Shown: positions 34,054 through 43,212, counted from the stretch's first letter. The stretch is DNA of 64,000 nucleotides from Floridanema aerugineum (GCF_041929345.1 NZ_JBHFNQ010000186.1:1-64000), one strand, 5' to 3'. Notes: generated from the sequence alone by a model not told the origin. Translations and numbers: made by a program.

Positions 34054-35991
34054 ATGACAAGCAGTTACAGCGCCGAGCAGATTCAAGTTCTGGAAGGACT
34101 GGAACCGGTACGCAAAAGACCGGGAATGTACATTGGGTCAACGGGGCCAAGGGGACTCCATCATTTAGTTTACGAGGTAGTAGACAACTCGATCGATGAG
34201 GCGCTGGCTGGCTATTGCACTCATATTGAAATCGACCTGAACGCCGATGGTTCAGTGACAGTGACAGACGACGGGCGGGGTATCCCTACAGATATCCATC
34301 CTCGCACAGGCAAGTCAGCATTAGAAACGGTTTTAACAGTTCTCCACGCTGGAGGCAAATTTGGCGGCGGCGGTTACAAAGTTTCCGGGGGACTACACGG
34401 CGTTGGGGTTTCCGTAGTTAACGCTTTATCCGAGTATTTAGAAGTTACAGTATGGCGAGAAAAGAAAGTACATAAACAACGCTTTGAACGTGGTGTTCCT
34501 GTCACCGAATTGCAGGCTGAACCAATTAAAGAAAATCGCACTGGAACTTCAGTAACATTCAGTCCCGACCAGCAAATTTTCACCTCTGGCATAGAGTTTG
34601 ATTATACAACTTTATCCGCCCGCTTACGCGAATTAGCTTACCTAAATGCTGGAGTAAAAATTACCTTTACTGATAACCGTTTAGAATTCCTGAAAAGCGG
34701 TGTTCCTAAAGTAGAAAGCTACGAATACAAAGGTGGAATTCGTGAATATGTTGCATACATGAACCGCGAAAAACAACCCTTGCATGAAGAGATTATTTTC
34801 GTGCAGGGAGAGCGGAATAATGTGCAATTAGAAATAGCATTACAATGGTGTACTGATGCTTACTCAGATAATCTTTTAGGCTTTGCGAATAACATCCGCA
34901 CCATTGACGGTGGGACACATTTAGAAGGTTTGAAAGCGGTGTTGACGCGGACGATGAATGCGATCGCCAGAAAACGCAATAAACTAAAAGAAGCTGATGC
35001 CAACCTCGCCGGAGAAAACATTCGCGAAGGTTTAACCGCAGTCATTTCCGTAAAAGTACCAGACCCCGAATTTGAAGGACAAACCAAAACCAAATTAGGC
35101 AACCCAGAAGTCCGGGGAATAGTTGAAGGTTTAGTCGGCGAAGCATTAACCGAGTATTTAGAATTTCGTCCCCCCGTTGCTGATGCAATTTTAGAAAAAG
35201 CAATTCAAGCCTTTAAAGCCGCCGAAGCTGCAAGACGTGCCCGTGATTTAGTCCGCCGCAAATCAGTTTTAGAATCCTCACCTTTACCCGGTAAATTAGC
35301 AGATTGTAGCTCAAGAGATCCCGCCGAATCTGAAATTTATATTGTAGAAGGTGACTCTGCGGGCGGAAGTGCAAAGCAAGGAAGAGATAGACGTAATCAA
35401 GCCATCCTACCTTTGCGCGGAAAAATCCTCAACATTGAGAAAACCGACGATGCCAAAATCTACAAAAATACGGAAATTCAAGCATTAATTACTGCTTTAG
35501 GTTTAGGCGTTAAAGGTGAAGAATTCGACTCTTCCCAATTGCGTTATCACCGCATTGTAATTATGACTGATGCTGACGTAGATGGGGCCCATATCCGCAC
35601 GCTATTGCTAACATTTTTCTACCGCTATCAACGGGCATTAATTGAACAAGGGTATATCTATATTGCTTGTCCTCCATTGTACAAAGTTGAGCGCGGAAAG
35701 AATCATGATTACTGTTATAGCGATCGCGAATTGCAAGAATTAATTCGCGCCTTTCCTAGCAACGCTAAATACACAATTCAGCGGTTCAAAGGTTTAGGTG
35801 AAATGATGCCCGAACAACTCTGGAACACTACAATGAATCCAGAAACTCGGACTTTGAAACAGGTGGAAATTGAAGATGCAGCGGAAGCCGATCGCATTTT
35901 TACTATTTTAATGGGCGATCGTGTTGCACCCAGACGCGAATTCATTGAAACCTACGGGCCAAAATTGAACCTGACTGATTTGGATATTTAG
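34054..35991 (+). CDS. gyrB: DNA gyrase subunit B
   Basis: A 645-residue ATPase subunit of DNA gyrase, which introduces negative supercoils. Seen in order: VRKRPGMYIGSTG, EVVDNSIDEALAGYC (GHKL ATP site), DDGRGIP, GLHGVGVSVVNALS, then the TOPRIM motifs EIYIVEGDSAGGSAKQGRD and IMTDADVDGAHIRTLLLTFF, PLRGKILN, and the C-terminal RFKGLGEMMPEQLW. The start is ATG 34054 (MTSSYSAEQIQVLEGL) with GGAG 9 bases before it; the longer frame from 33994 starts at TTG and is unlike the family. Full length for bacterial GyrB. Its stop codon touches a GATCCCCC repeat block. Confidence 0.97.
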   Translation: MTSSYSAEQIQVLEGLEPVRKRPGMYIGSTGPRGLHHLVYEVVDNSIDEALAGYCTHIEIDLNADGSVTVTDDGRGIPTDIHPRTGKSALETVLTVLHAGGKFGGGGYKVSGGLHGVGVSVVNALSEYLEVTVWREKKVHKQRFERGVPVTELQAEPIKENRTGTSVTFSPDQQIFTSGIEFDYTTLSARLRELAYLNAGVKITFTDNRLEFLKSGVPKVESYEYKGGIREYVAYMNREKQPLHEEIIFVQGERNNVQLEIALQWCTDAYSDNLLGFANNIRTIDGGTHLEGLKAVLTRTMNAIARKRNKLKEADANLAGENIREGLTAVISVKVPDPEFEGQTKTKLGNPEVRGIVEGLVGEALTEYLEFRPPVADAILEKAIQAFKAAEAARRARDLVRRKSVLESSPLPGKLADCSSRDPAESEIYIVEGDSAGGSAKQGRDRRNQAILPLRGKILNIEKTDDAKIYKNTEIQALITALGLGVKGEEFDSSQLRYHRIVIMTDADVDGAHIRTLLLTFFYRYQRALIEQGYIYIACPPLYKVERGKNHDYCYSDRELQELIRAFPSNAKYTIQRFKGLGEMMPEQLWNTTMNPETRTLKQVEIEDAAEADRIFTILMGDRVAPRREFIETYGPKLNLTDLDI

Positions 35992-36147
35992 ATCCCCCCT
36001 AACCCCCCAAAACACAAGGGGGGAACCGGATTCAAATTTATCCTTAACAAGGGGGGAACCGGATTGATTCAAATTTACCCTTAACAAAGGGGAAAAAGAT
36101 TCAAATAGATTCAAAGTCCCCCTTATTAAGGGGGATTTAGGGGGATC
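35992..36147. repeat. GATCCCCC-family repeat block between gyrB and Uma2
   Basis: This block begins at the gyrB stop codon with ATCCCCCCTAACCCCCC, contains several AAGGGGGGAACCGGATT-type units, and ends with TTAGGGGGATC at the stop codon of the convergent Uma2 gene. No gene is in it. It may act as a two-way hairpin terminator. Confidence 0.7.
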
Positions 36148-36787
36148 AAGCGATGATTCTTTCAAATTCTGTTAATGCTTCTACTGTGCCTACTTGCCAA
36201 GAACGTTCTACAATTTGGGGAATTATTTGAGTTAGGGGAATAGAGGGAAAATCAGGGCTAGTTTCTGAAGCAATATACTGTCCATTTGTCAATAAATAAA
36301 TTGTTAATTTGCTATTAGCATAAACCCATAATTCGGGAACTGCGATCGCTTCATAAGCATCAAGAGTAGTTTTAGAAGTAACATCGGATTCGATCGCTAA
36401 ATCAGGTGGAGGATCGTCAGGTTGGAGTCGGCGGCGATTAATCATTTTTTGGTAATTCTGGATATAAAAACAAGCATCTGGTTCGACTCCAGCGACATTT
36501 TCTTTCTTAAAAGTTGTGGAACCAAAAGGTTCATATTTTCTACCTAACTTTCTCAGCAAAATTTTTACCATATCCGAAATTAATTCTTTTGGTTTCTCAT
36601 GTTCAGGTAGAGGAACCATTATTTCTAACCAACCATTGCTGTAAGCAATACGAGAAGAACGCTTTTCTCCCATTTCCTGTAAAATGGCTTCAAACTCCTG
36701 CCAATTCACATTCGGAATAGTGACTACACTACCGGGAGATAGCTGAATTTGGTTAACAGGTTTAACAATAGAAATTCCAAGAGTCAT
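36146..36787 (-). CDS. Uma2 family (DUF820) putative nuclease
   Basis: A 213-residue Uma2 protein. Seen: GVEPDACFYIQN (about 113-124), DPPPDLAIESDVTSKT (about 138-153; the E-x-D variant of the usual E-x-V), ELWVYANSKLTIYLL. The N-terminal part has the WQEFEAILQEMGEKRSSRIAY and GWLEIMVPLPEHE segments of the family. Its stop overlaps the GATCCCCC repeat by two bases. Function is unproven. ATG start. Divergent from a second Uma2 gene at 36983. Confidence 0.85.
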   Translation of the reverse strand: MTLGISIVKPVNQIQLSPGSVVTIPNVNWQEFEAILQEMGEKRSSRIAYSNGWLEIMVPLPEHEKPKELISDMVKILLRKLGRKYEPFGSTTFKKENVAGVEPDACFYIQNYQKMINRRRLQPDDPPPDLAIESDVTSKTTLDAYEAIAVPELWVYANSKLTIYLLTNGQYIASETSPDFPSIPLTQIIPQIVERSWQVGTVEALTEFERIIA

Positions 36788-36816
36788 GGGATTTTAGATT
36801 GAACCGATAATGCTTT

Positions 36817-36889
36817 GTAGGGGCGAAGCATTCGGGCGACAATTTATCTACTCAAACCCTAGATTTCATGTCCGAATGCTTCGCCCTTA
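36817..36889. repeat. GGGCGAAGCATTCGG inverted-repeat element
   Basis: The left arm GGGCGAAGCATTCGG and right arm CCGAATGCTTCGCCC are 15-base perfect complements about 37 bases apart. The same family occurs at 41427-41497 and 41539-41605. MITE-like, non-coding; it lies in the divergent region between two Uma2 genes. Confidence 0.7.
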
Positions 36890-36982
36890 GCCTCAAATCT
36901 CTCCTTTAATCATAGCTAGAAAAGGTTTACAATATAGTAACCTTGATTCTGCTACCTTAACAAACCGACACAGTAAACCACA

Positions 36983-37564
36983 ATGAACAGTGTCACTTTA
37001 AATTTAGCTCATGTCGTGAAATTGACTGACGAAAAGTTTGCCGAATTAGCGGCGGCGAATGACAATTTACGATTGGAATTGACAGCTAAAGGAGAATTAA
37101 TTATTATGCCGCCAACGGGGGGAGAAACGGGAAATCGCAATTTCGAGATTGACGTTGATTTGGGTATTTGGAATCGTCAAACTCGATTAGGAAAAGCTTT
37201 TGATTCTTCCACAGGTTTTCGCTTACCAAATGGCGCGACTCGTTCTCCTGATGTGGCATGGATTAGAATTGCGAAATGGGAAGCTTTGACAGCAGAACAA
37301 AGAAAGAAGTTTTTGCCAATCTGTCCTGATTTTGTGGTGGAATTGGTTTCGGAGACGGATGATTTGGCAGAGGTGCGTCTGAAGATGCAGGAATATTTAG
37401 AAAATGGGTTACTTTTGGGTTGGTTGATTATTCCGAAAAGTCGGACGGTGGAAGTTTTTCGGATGAATCGAGAAGTGGAGAGGTTAGAGGGTGTTTTGAG
37501 TTTATCGGGTGAGGATGTGTTACCGGGATTTGTGTTGAATTTACAACCGATTTGGGATAATTAA
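36983..37564 (+). CDS. Uma2 family (DUF820) putative nuclease
   Basis: A 193-residue Uma2 protein with the typical order: KGELIIMPPTGGETGNRNFE (about 36-55), TGFRLPNGATRSPDVAWI (about 80-97), PDFVVELVSETDDLAEVRLK (about 115-134, the core with E-x-V) and the YLENGLLLGWLI helix. It is the classic Uma2 form and is closer to the family consensus than the divergent neighbour at 36146. ATG start. Role unknown; Uma2 proteins are so common in cyanobacteria that the pair need not be functionally linked. Confidence 0.88.
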   Translation: MNSVTLNLAHVVKLTDEKFAELAAANDNLRLELTAKGELIIMPPTGGETGNRNFEIDVDLGIWNRQTRLGKAFDSSTGFRLPNGATRSPDVAWIRIAKWEALTAEQRKKFLPICPDFVVELVSETDDLAEVRLKMQEYLENGLLLGWLIIPKSRTVEVFRMNREVERLEGVLSLSGEDVLPGFVLNLQPIWDN

Positions 37565-37612
37565 AAGCCATCTGTAATTATTATGATGCTGATCTGAAAT
37601 GGCGAACGTTTT

Positions 37613-37678
37613 TGTAGGGACACGGCATCATAAATATATTGGTATAGAACCAAATTTTAATCATGCCGTGTCCCTACA
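37613..37678. repeat. TGTAGGGACACGGCAT inverted-repeat element
   Basis: Perfect 16-base arms (TGTAGGGACACGGCAT at 37613-37628; ATGCCGTGTCCCTACA at 37663-37678) around a 34-base AT-rich loop. It is MITE-like. Simple 'catctgcgtt' repeats follow to about 37785. Together they fill the 293-base gap before the CHAT gene; no gene is there. Confidence 0.7.
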
Positions 37679-37857
37679 GCATATCTGCGTTCATCCGCGT
37701 TCATCTGCTTTCATCTGCGTTGAAAAAAAGCCAAATCTCTGATACCAACCAAAAACCCCATCTGTGTTCATCTGTGGTTAAAAATAATTTTAATTGAACC
37801 GCAAAGGACGCGAAGGACGCGAAGAAGAAAACGAAGAGGATTAAGAGGGATTTAGTA

Positions 37858-40800
37858 TTATTTACTGTCTGCTAACTGTTGAACTCTGGCGATATATTGC
37901 CTCACCTTTTCAGCTTCAGGAGATTGGAAGTGATGAAAAATCTCTAAAGATTTAGACAAGTAATCTAATGCCTTACTAAAATCTCCCTGAATTGCTAATA
38001 ATTGACCAAGCATTCCTAATGTACCTGCTTTACCCTGAACATCATCTATAAGTTCCTGAAGTTCCAATAATTGCTGATATAAGAGAAATGCTTCTCCAAT
38101 TTGACCACATTTGGCATTAATAAAGGCCATATTTGTCAGAGTTTTTACCTGACCATTTATATCTTTGATCTGTTTTGTAATATCAAAAGATAGTTTAAGA
38201 TGTACCAGTGCCTCTTCAGATTTTCCTTGATTATCATAAATAAATGCTATATTATTTAGAGTTGCTGCTTTGGCATTAATATCACAAATTTGATCCTCAA
38301 TCTCAAGAACTATCTTAAAGATATTAAGTGCATCTTCACTTTTACCTTGGCTATCGTAGATACTTGCTAAGTTATGCAAAGTTGAGATCTGACCCTGTAT
38401 ATTACCAACGCGCTCTTGAAGTGCCAGGGATTGCTGAAGAGAATCAATGGCTTTTTCATATTGTCCTTGATTTCCATAGATACTAGCTATGCTATTTAGT
38501 GCTGTTGCCTTACCTCGCAGATTATCGGCATATTCGTCTATTTTGATAACCTTTTGTAGATATGCGATCGCTTTTTCAAATTGCCTTTGGTTAGCATAAA
38601 TAATAGCTAGATCATGCAAGGTAGCAGCTTGACCCTTAATATCTCCTATGCGTTCGGTAATTTCTAGAGATTGGTTAAAAAAAGTCAGGGCTTTCTCAAC
38701 TTCGCCCTGTTGAGTATGGATTTCTGCTAAATTGTGAAGAATTGCTGCTTTGGTTTTTTCATCTTCTGGATTACACAGGTTTAGAGAGTGGTGATAGTTT
38801 ATAATTGCTTCATCAATCTCACCAACTTCTTTCTTTGAGCGGGCTAGTTGAAGAAATATTTGGTAATTTTCTGTAATTTTTAAAGTATCTTGGCAAAGCT
38901 TAACTACTCGGTTAAATTGGCTGGTATTAATCCAATGCCTTGAAATTACATTCCCAATTTCTACCGCAATCTTTTCCAACTTGCCTTGTAGTGCTAACCG
39001 ATGAATTTCCAGACAACGTTCCTCAGTTGATGTTTTCGACTCCTCCCACCAAAGACGATACAACTCCTCAGCAGCAAGCCGATTCAAACTTTCCCCATTT
39101 TCCGGTAACTTTAAAGGCAAAATGCGCGGAACTCGTAGCGACGCATCAGGACTAACTTCCAATAATCCCAAAGCAACGGCCCGATTTATCTGCCCTTCCA
39201 AATTCGGGATAGAATCACAAACAGCCGTTAGCGCCGCTTTTGGTATTGGCAACTCAAACACCAGCCCCCGTGATAACATTTCCTGCATCGGTTCATCCAT
39301 CAGTTCCAGCAAAGCTTTATCTAAAACCTCTTCTCGCAAGTCAATCCGCTTGCCTTCCATTTTGGTGAGAATTTCCGATACATTTTCAATGGTGAGAAGT
39401 TCTAAACCAGCGCCACTCGTCCCACTTTTAGCAGAATTCCCCAGTACCTTATCCAACCATTCCAACAACCGAGGATTTCCATCTGCCAATCTTTTTGCTT
39501 GCGACTGTAACGCCTCATCTACCTTAACTTCTCCACTAAAAGCAGCGAGGCGATCGCACTTTTTTCTTAAATCTGCCCCCTGTAGTGCATCCAAAGGTTG
39601 CTTATAAAAATAGCGCAACTGGGTAGAATCAAAATCGTAACGACTGGTAATAATTAAACGGTGAGGCGAGTTAGTTTCCTGAATTGCCCAAACTAACGCT
39701 TCTAAAACTCTCGCCGCTTCCGGTTTCAGCACATACTCATTATCACGGGGTTCTAAATTTTTATCCTCAAAATCATCCAACACCAGCAAAAAGGGGAGAT
39801 CCCCCCAACCCCCCTTACCAAGGGGGGCATTTTGATTGCTTCCATTACCAAGGGGGGGAGATTGATTAAATACTCGCTTTAAGCGAAATTTCAATTCCTC
39901 ATCAAAATCTTGTACCGCTTCCCGCAGTTCTTTCGAGTCCAATTTTTGGGCCAAACGATTCACTAAACTCGCTTCATCGATGCGCCCTACCCAAACAACT
40001 CGCTCAAAATCGGGTAATCTATCAGATAACCTAGCTGCTAAACTACTCTTACCCAAACCACCCATCCCATGAATCAATACTCCCACTTCTTCCGGTGATT
40101 GAGTCAGCGCCCGTAAACAAGATTGTAACTGACGGCGACGACCGACAAAACTCTCGCGTTTGGGGACTTTTACCTTACCCGCCGTGTCTAAAAACTCGGT
40201 AGCAACGGAAGCGGGAGGCGCGGGTTTTCTTCCCCTCGTTCTCAAAGGGGTGACTAAGTTTCCCGGTAAACTCTCTGCTGCATACAACCGCAACAAATGC
40301 CAATCTCGCGCTTTGATTTTAATTAAAGTTTGGTAAGTACAAGCAACTGCTTCGGTAACTTGCTTTCCCGCCGCTAACTCTTGATATAAAGTTGCTGCTG
40401 CTTCCTTCGCTTCCGAATCTAAAACTTTTTGTCCCCAACCTAAAATTGCTTTCCCTCCCAATTTCAGCAACTCCTCCGCCATCGAAGGTACTGCGCCAAC
40501 TTTAAGAGCTTGCCCAGTGCGACAACCTGAGAGGAAAATTAGTTTAGGCATTTGGAATTGTAACTCTCTGGCGATATCTTCCGCCGTCGCATAGTAAGCT
40601 TCGCCAATTTCCGTTTCCGTAACAAAACGCGCCCCAGCATCGGTTAGGTTAGCATGACCCGTAAGGTGGAATACGTCAAAATATCCTTTGCCGTAATTTT
40701 CGATTAAATAACCCAACTCGGACAAACAACCGCTTTCTTCTACTGCTAAAAATAAAGGTTGTCGCGCCGTTGCCTCCAAAATTCGCCCTTCTTCCGCCTC

Positions 40801-41286
40801 AAAGTCGAGTATCGGTTCTACTTTTAATGGCGATGTTGCCATAAATAACAGGTTCAACGCCCGATTTTCCGGTGTCGCCTCGATGGTTAATTTCTTCACT
40901 TCATCGGAAGATAACCAGCGTACCGGAACAACTCCGGGTATTCGTTGCACTAAAAAACTGTTTCCATCGTGCAGCACTTCCCAAGGCAAATGGGCAAGAT
41001 TTTCGGCTGTCGCAATGGCTAAAACTATGCCGTCTCGCTGATGTTGGTTGAGGAGTCTTTGGAAAAAGCGATCGCTCCCATCTAACCATTTATACAGCTT
41101 TTGTCCGGTTTTGGCGTAGTCCTCCGCTAGGCGAACATAATAATCCTGTTCGGCTAAGTTCAGGAAGTGGGAGATTTCTGATAGGGGAAGTTGTCGTTTT
41201 TGATACTGGTTTGGGTTATCGAGAAAATAGCGCAGTTCTACATAGTCGCCTGCTACTTCTTTTAAGTCTAGGTGCAGGATTTGCAT
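37858..41286 (-). CDS. CHAT protease / STAND ATPase / TPR effector protein
   Basis: An 1142-residue three-part protein. Residues 1-335: CHAT caspase-like domain with FHLTGHANL (catalytic His about 209) and LIFLSGCRTGQA (catalytic Cys about 254). Residues about 385-700: STAND/NB-ARC-like ATPase with P-loop GMGGLGKSSLA (about 405-415) and LLVLDDFED. Residues about 760-1130: eight or more TPR repeats (A.TLHNLA.IYDNQGK.EEAL). CHAT-STAND-TPR proteins are described as effectors of regulated bacterial conflict or programmed-death systems; target proteolysis on activation is the expected mode. A short in-frame segment near 475-498 (SPPLGNGSNQNAPLGKGGWG) is encoded by an interspersed repeat. An EACC1-like small gene lies upstream on the same strand. 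ATG start. Confidence 0.88.
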   Translation of the reverse strand: MQILHLDLKEVAGDYVELRYFLDNPNQYQKRQLPLSEISHFLNLAEQDYYVRLAEDYAKTGQKLYKWLDGSDRFFQRLLNQHQRDGIVLAIATAENLAHLPWEVLHDGNSFLVQRIPGVVPVRWLSSDEVKKLTIEATPENRALNLLFMATSPLKVEPILDFEAEEGRILEATARQPLFLAVEESGCLSELGYLIENYGKGYFDVFHLTGHANLTDAGARFVTETEIGEAYYATAEDIARELQFQMPKLIFLSGCRTGQALKVGAVPSMAEELLKLGGKAILGWGQKVLDSEAKEAAATLYQELAAGKQVTEAVACTYQTLIKIKARDWHLLRLYAAESLPGNLVTPLRTRGRKPAPPASVATEFLDTAGKVKVPKRESFVGRRRQLQSCLRALTQSPEEVGVLIHGMGGLGKSSLAARLSDRLPDFERVVWVGRIDEASLVNRLAQKLDSKELREAVQDFDEELKFRLKRVFNQSPPLGNGSNQNAPLGKGGWGDLPFLLVLDDFEDKNLEPRDNEYVLKPEAARVLEALVWAIQETNSPHRLIITSRYDFDSTQLRYFYKQPLDALQGADLRKKCDRLAAFSGEVKVDEALQSQAKRLADGNPRLLEWLDKVLGNSAKSGTSGAGLELLTIENVSEILTKMEGKRIDLREEVLDKALLELMDEPMQEMLSRGLVFELPIPKAALTAVCDSIPNLEGQINRAVALGLLEVSPDASLRVPRILPLKLPENGESLNRLAAEELYRLWWEESKTSTEERCLEIHRLALQGKLEKIAVEIGNVISRHWINTSQFNRVVKLCQDTLKITENYQIFLQLARSKKEVGEIDEAIINYHHSLNLCNPEDEKTKAAILHNLAEIHTQQGEVEKALTFFNQSLEITERIGDIKGQAATLHDLAIIYANQRQFEKAIAYLQKVIKIDEYADNLRGKATALNSIASIYGNQGQYEKAIDSLQQSLALQERVGNIQGQISTLHNLASIYDSQGKSEDALNIFKIVLEIEDQICDINAKAATLNNIAFIYDNQGKSEEALVHLKLSFDITKQIKDINGQVKTLTNMAFINAKCGQIGEAFLLYQQLLELQELIDDVQGKAGTLGMLGQLLAIQGDFSKALDYLSKSLEIFHHFQSPEAEKVRQYIARVQQLADSK
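39796..39871. repeat. GATCCCCC-family repeat inside the CHAT gene
   Basis: AGATCCCCCCAACCCCCCTT with two 'taccaaggggggg' units, same family as 17949-18024. On the coding strand it reads as the peptide SPPLGNGSNQ-NAPLGKGGWG between the ATPase strands; the frame is kept. Confidence 0.65.
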
Positions 41287-41419
41287 ATTATATATAGATA
41301 TGAAATTTTTTCGATTTTGGCATTTGGTTTTGCGATCGTCTACTGATTCCCCGAAAGGTCGGTTTTTTAATCGCAGATGAACGCAGATCTTCTTTAAAGT
41401 GCGATCGTCTATTGGAGAG

Positions 41420-41615
41420 AATTACTGTAGGGGCGAAGCATTCGGGCGACAATTTATGAAACTCAACCAAAATATAACTTTCCGAATGCTTCGCCCTGTC
41501 TCGGTGCAAGATTGTAGATATAGGTTGTCTGTGGGGGAGGGCGAAGCATTTGGGTGCAAGTATCTTTGGTGAGTTGCAAAATTGATCGCCCAAATGCTTC
41601 GCCCCTACAGTAATT
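41420..41615. mobile_element. Composite MITE-like element with 23-base inverted ends
   Basis: The outermost 23 bases (41420-41442 and 41593-41615) are perfect inverted repeats beginning AATTACTGTAGGGGCGAAGC. Inside are the inner arms of two GGGCGAAGCATT hairpins (41427-41497 and 41539-41605). No protein is coded. It occupies most of the 351-base spacer between the EACC1-like gene and the CHAT gene. Confidence 0.65.
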
Positions 41616-41637
41616 AATTTGCCAACAACATCCTCCC

Positions 41638-41961
41638 TCAACTTTCTAATATCTTCCGAATGTCTTCTAATGTCGCATTTTCTAAAAGTAGTCTTTTGCC
41701 GTCTTTTCCGACTATCAATACTTTCTCGATCGTTTTCCCAGATTTCCCCTGTTTGTATTCTTGATACCATTTGTGAATTAGATCGGCGATCGCCATTGTA
41801 CCCCCGACGATCGTCACAATAGTCGCAATAGTCGCTAATGTACCTTCTCTTTCAACTGCTTCATCAACTTCATAACTTCCAGTTACCCCAGAAATTTCCA
41901 GTAATTCTTCTGTCGCCGCAACCGCATCTTGCCCTTGAACTTCAATTAAAATATCCGCCAT
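41638..41961 (-). CDS. EACC1-like small effector-associated protein
   Basis: A 107-residue protein with an N-terminal strand (ILIEVQG), a short helix, then a Gly/Ala/Ile-rich hydrophobic helix (ATIATIVTIVGGTMAIADLI, about 45-64) followed by HKWYQEYKQGK and a C-terminal beta hairpin (KVLIVGKDGKRLLLENA). This layout resembles 'effector-associated constant component' EACC1 proteins that sit beside CHAT, trypsin-like and other effectors. The match is structural and from memory. It lies 351 bases upstream of the CHAT-STAND-TPR gene in the same direction. ATG start. Confidence 0.65.
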   Translation of the reverse strand: MADILIEVQGQDAVAATEELLEISGVTGSYEVDEAVEREGTLATIATIVTIVGGTMAIADLIHKWYQEYKQGKSGKTIEKVLIVGKDGKRLLLENATLEDIRKILES

Positions 41962-42017
41962 TAGATTACTTAGTAAAATTTATACAATCACCAAAATTAT
42001 AGTATTTTTCCCAATCC

Positions 42018-42043
42018 TGTAGGACAGGCATCTTGCCTGTCAT
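42018..42043. repeat. GACAGGC...GCCTGTC hairpin repeat
   Basis: TGTAGGACAGGCATCTTGCC with TGTCA: 7-base arms GACAGGC/GCCTGTC. A common cyanobacterial interspersed hairpin, here in the divergent region before ho1. Confidence 0.55.
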
Positions 42044-42188
42044 CAAGAATCCCCAGTCCCCCAGATTTCGTAAAAAAACTTAATGAAATTTCTCATCAAA
42101 TCAGTCTAATGTTAACTTTTAGGCGGGTTTTTTAACCTTTGGCAAAAATCACACGCTCCTCAAAAGACTTAAGGGACAGTAATTTAGT

Positions 42189-42908
42189 ATGAGCAGTAAC
42201 TTAGCAACCAAATTGCGTGAAGGCACCAAAAAATCTCACTCAATGGCAGAAAATGTTGGTTTTGTCAAGTGCTTTTTAAAAGGTGTAGTAGAAAAGGAAT
42301 CCTATCGGAAATTGGTAGCTAATCTCTACTTCGTGTATTCTCAAATCGAAGAAGAGATGGAAAAGCACAAGGATCATCCCATCCTTTCTAAAATCTATTT
42401 TAAAGAGCTAAATCGCAAAAAAAGCTTAGAACAAGACCTCAGCTATTATTTTGGCCCAAACTGGCGCGATCAAGTGGCTCCTTCTCCTGCTGCTCAAGCC
42501 TACGTGCAACGCATTCGCGAAGTTTCGGAAAATGAGCCAGAATTGCTGATTGCTCAATCTTACACCCGCTATTTGGGCGACCTTTCTGGTGGTCAAATCC
42601 TCAAGGGTATTGCTGTTCGAGCAATGAATTTAACTGATGGTGGTACTGCTTTCTACGAATTCAAGGATATCCCTGATGAGAAGGCTTTTAAAAATAACTA
42701 TCGTCAAGCTTTGAATGAGTTACCTATTGATGAAGCTACTGCCGATCGCATTGTAGACGAAGCTAATGCTGCTTTTGGCATGAACATGAAAATGTTTATG
42801 GAATTAGAAGGTAATTTGATTAAGGCGATCGGTATGATGCTATTCAACAGCTTAACCCGCAAACGCACTCGTGGCAGCACCGAAACTGAATTAGCAACTG
42901 CTGAATAA
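42189..42908 (+). CDS. ho1: Heme oxygenase (biliverdin-forming, HO1 type)
   Basis: A 239-residue soluble enzyme that opens heme to biliverdin IX-alpha, CO and iron, the first step to phycocyanobilin and other bilins for phycobilisomes. Seen: LREGTKKSHSMAENVGFVKC (proximal His in KKSH, about residues 14-17), YFVYSQIEEEM, YTRYLGDLSGGQILKGI (distal helix GDLSGGQ, about 132-148), and a usual length of about 240. Electrons come from ferredoxin in cyanobacteria. ATG start. A hairpin after the stop can end the transcript. No ferredoxin:bilin reductase gene is adjacent. Confidence 0.95.
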   Translation: MSSNLATKLREGTKKSHSMAENVGFVKCFLKGVVEKESYRKLVANLYFVYSQIEEEMEKHKDHPILSKIYFKELNRKKSLEQDLSYYFGPNWRDQVAPSPAAQAYVQRIREVSENEPELLIAQSYTRYLGDLSGGQILKGIAVRAMNLTDGGTAFYEFKDIPDEKAFKNNYRQALNELPIDEATADRIVDEANAAFGMNMKMFMELEGNLIKAIGMMLFNSLTRKRTRGSTETELATAE

Positions 42909-42965
42909 ATGAGAGCAGCTTTGCATTAATTTTCGGGTTTGTTAGGAAATATTACATTTTTTTTC

Positions 42966-43023
42966 ACAATCCTGGAGGCTTGATGGTGGTTTAACCTAGC
43001 TATCATCAAGTCCCCAGGATTGT
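42966..43023. terminator. Hairpin after ho1
   Basis: ACAATCCTGG (42966-42975) pairs with CCAGGATTGT (43014-43023), and CTTGATG pairs with CATCAAG inside. It lies 58 bases after the ho1 stop. No strong T-run follows, so it could be a processing or interspersed hairpin. The 304-base gap to the next gene also holds a second hairpin (43163-43184) and no gene. Confidence 0.5.
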
Positions 43024-43162
43024 AAGCTTTTAAGGGTTAAGCAATCAAAATTAGGCATTGTTTCAGCAAAGTTATTAACGAAAATCTTGCACCTGTGATT
43101 TTAACCTGCCCCTACAACTTGATTGTAAATATTTAGTCCTCTTCAGAGGAGTTTTGCTATTA

Positions 43163-43184
43163 GCCTGCGAATTGATTCGCAGGC
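43163..43184. terminator. Hairpin GCCTGCGAA...TTCGCAGGC
   Basis: Nine-base perfect arms with a 4-base loop, 29 bases after the stop of the minus-strand gene at 43213. Likely terminator or interspersed hairpin between convergent genes. Confidence 0.55.
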
Positions 43185-43212
43185 GGATATTGGAACTGGC
43201 ACAAGATCTGAA

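Noticed and set aside
41288..41770. 160-residue frame on the minus strand beside the CHAT gene
   Set aside because: It runs through the MITE-like inverted repeats and overlaps the EACC1-like gene in another frame.
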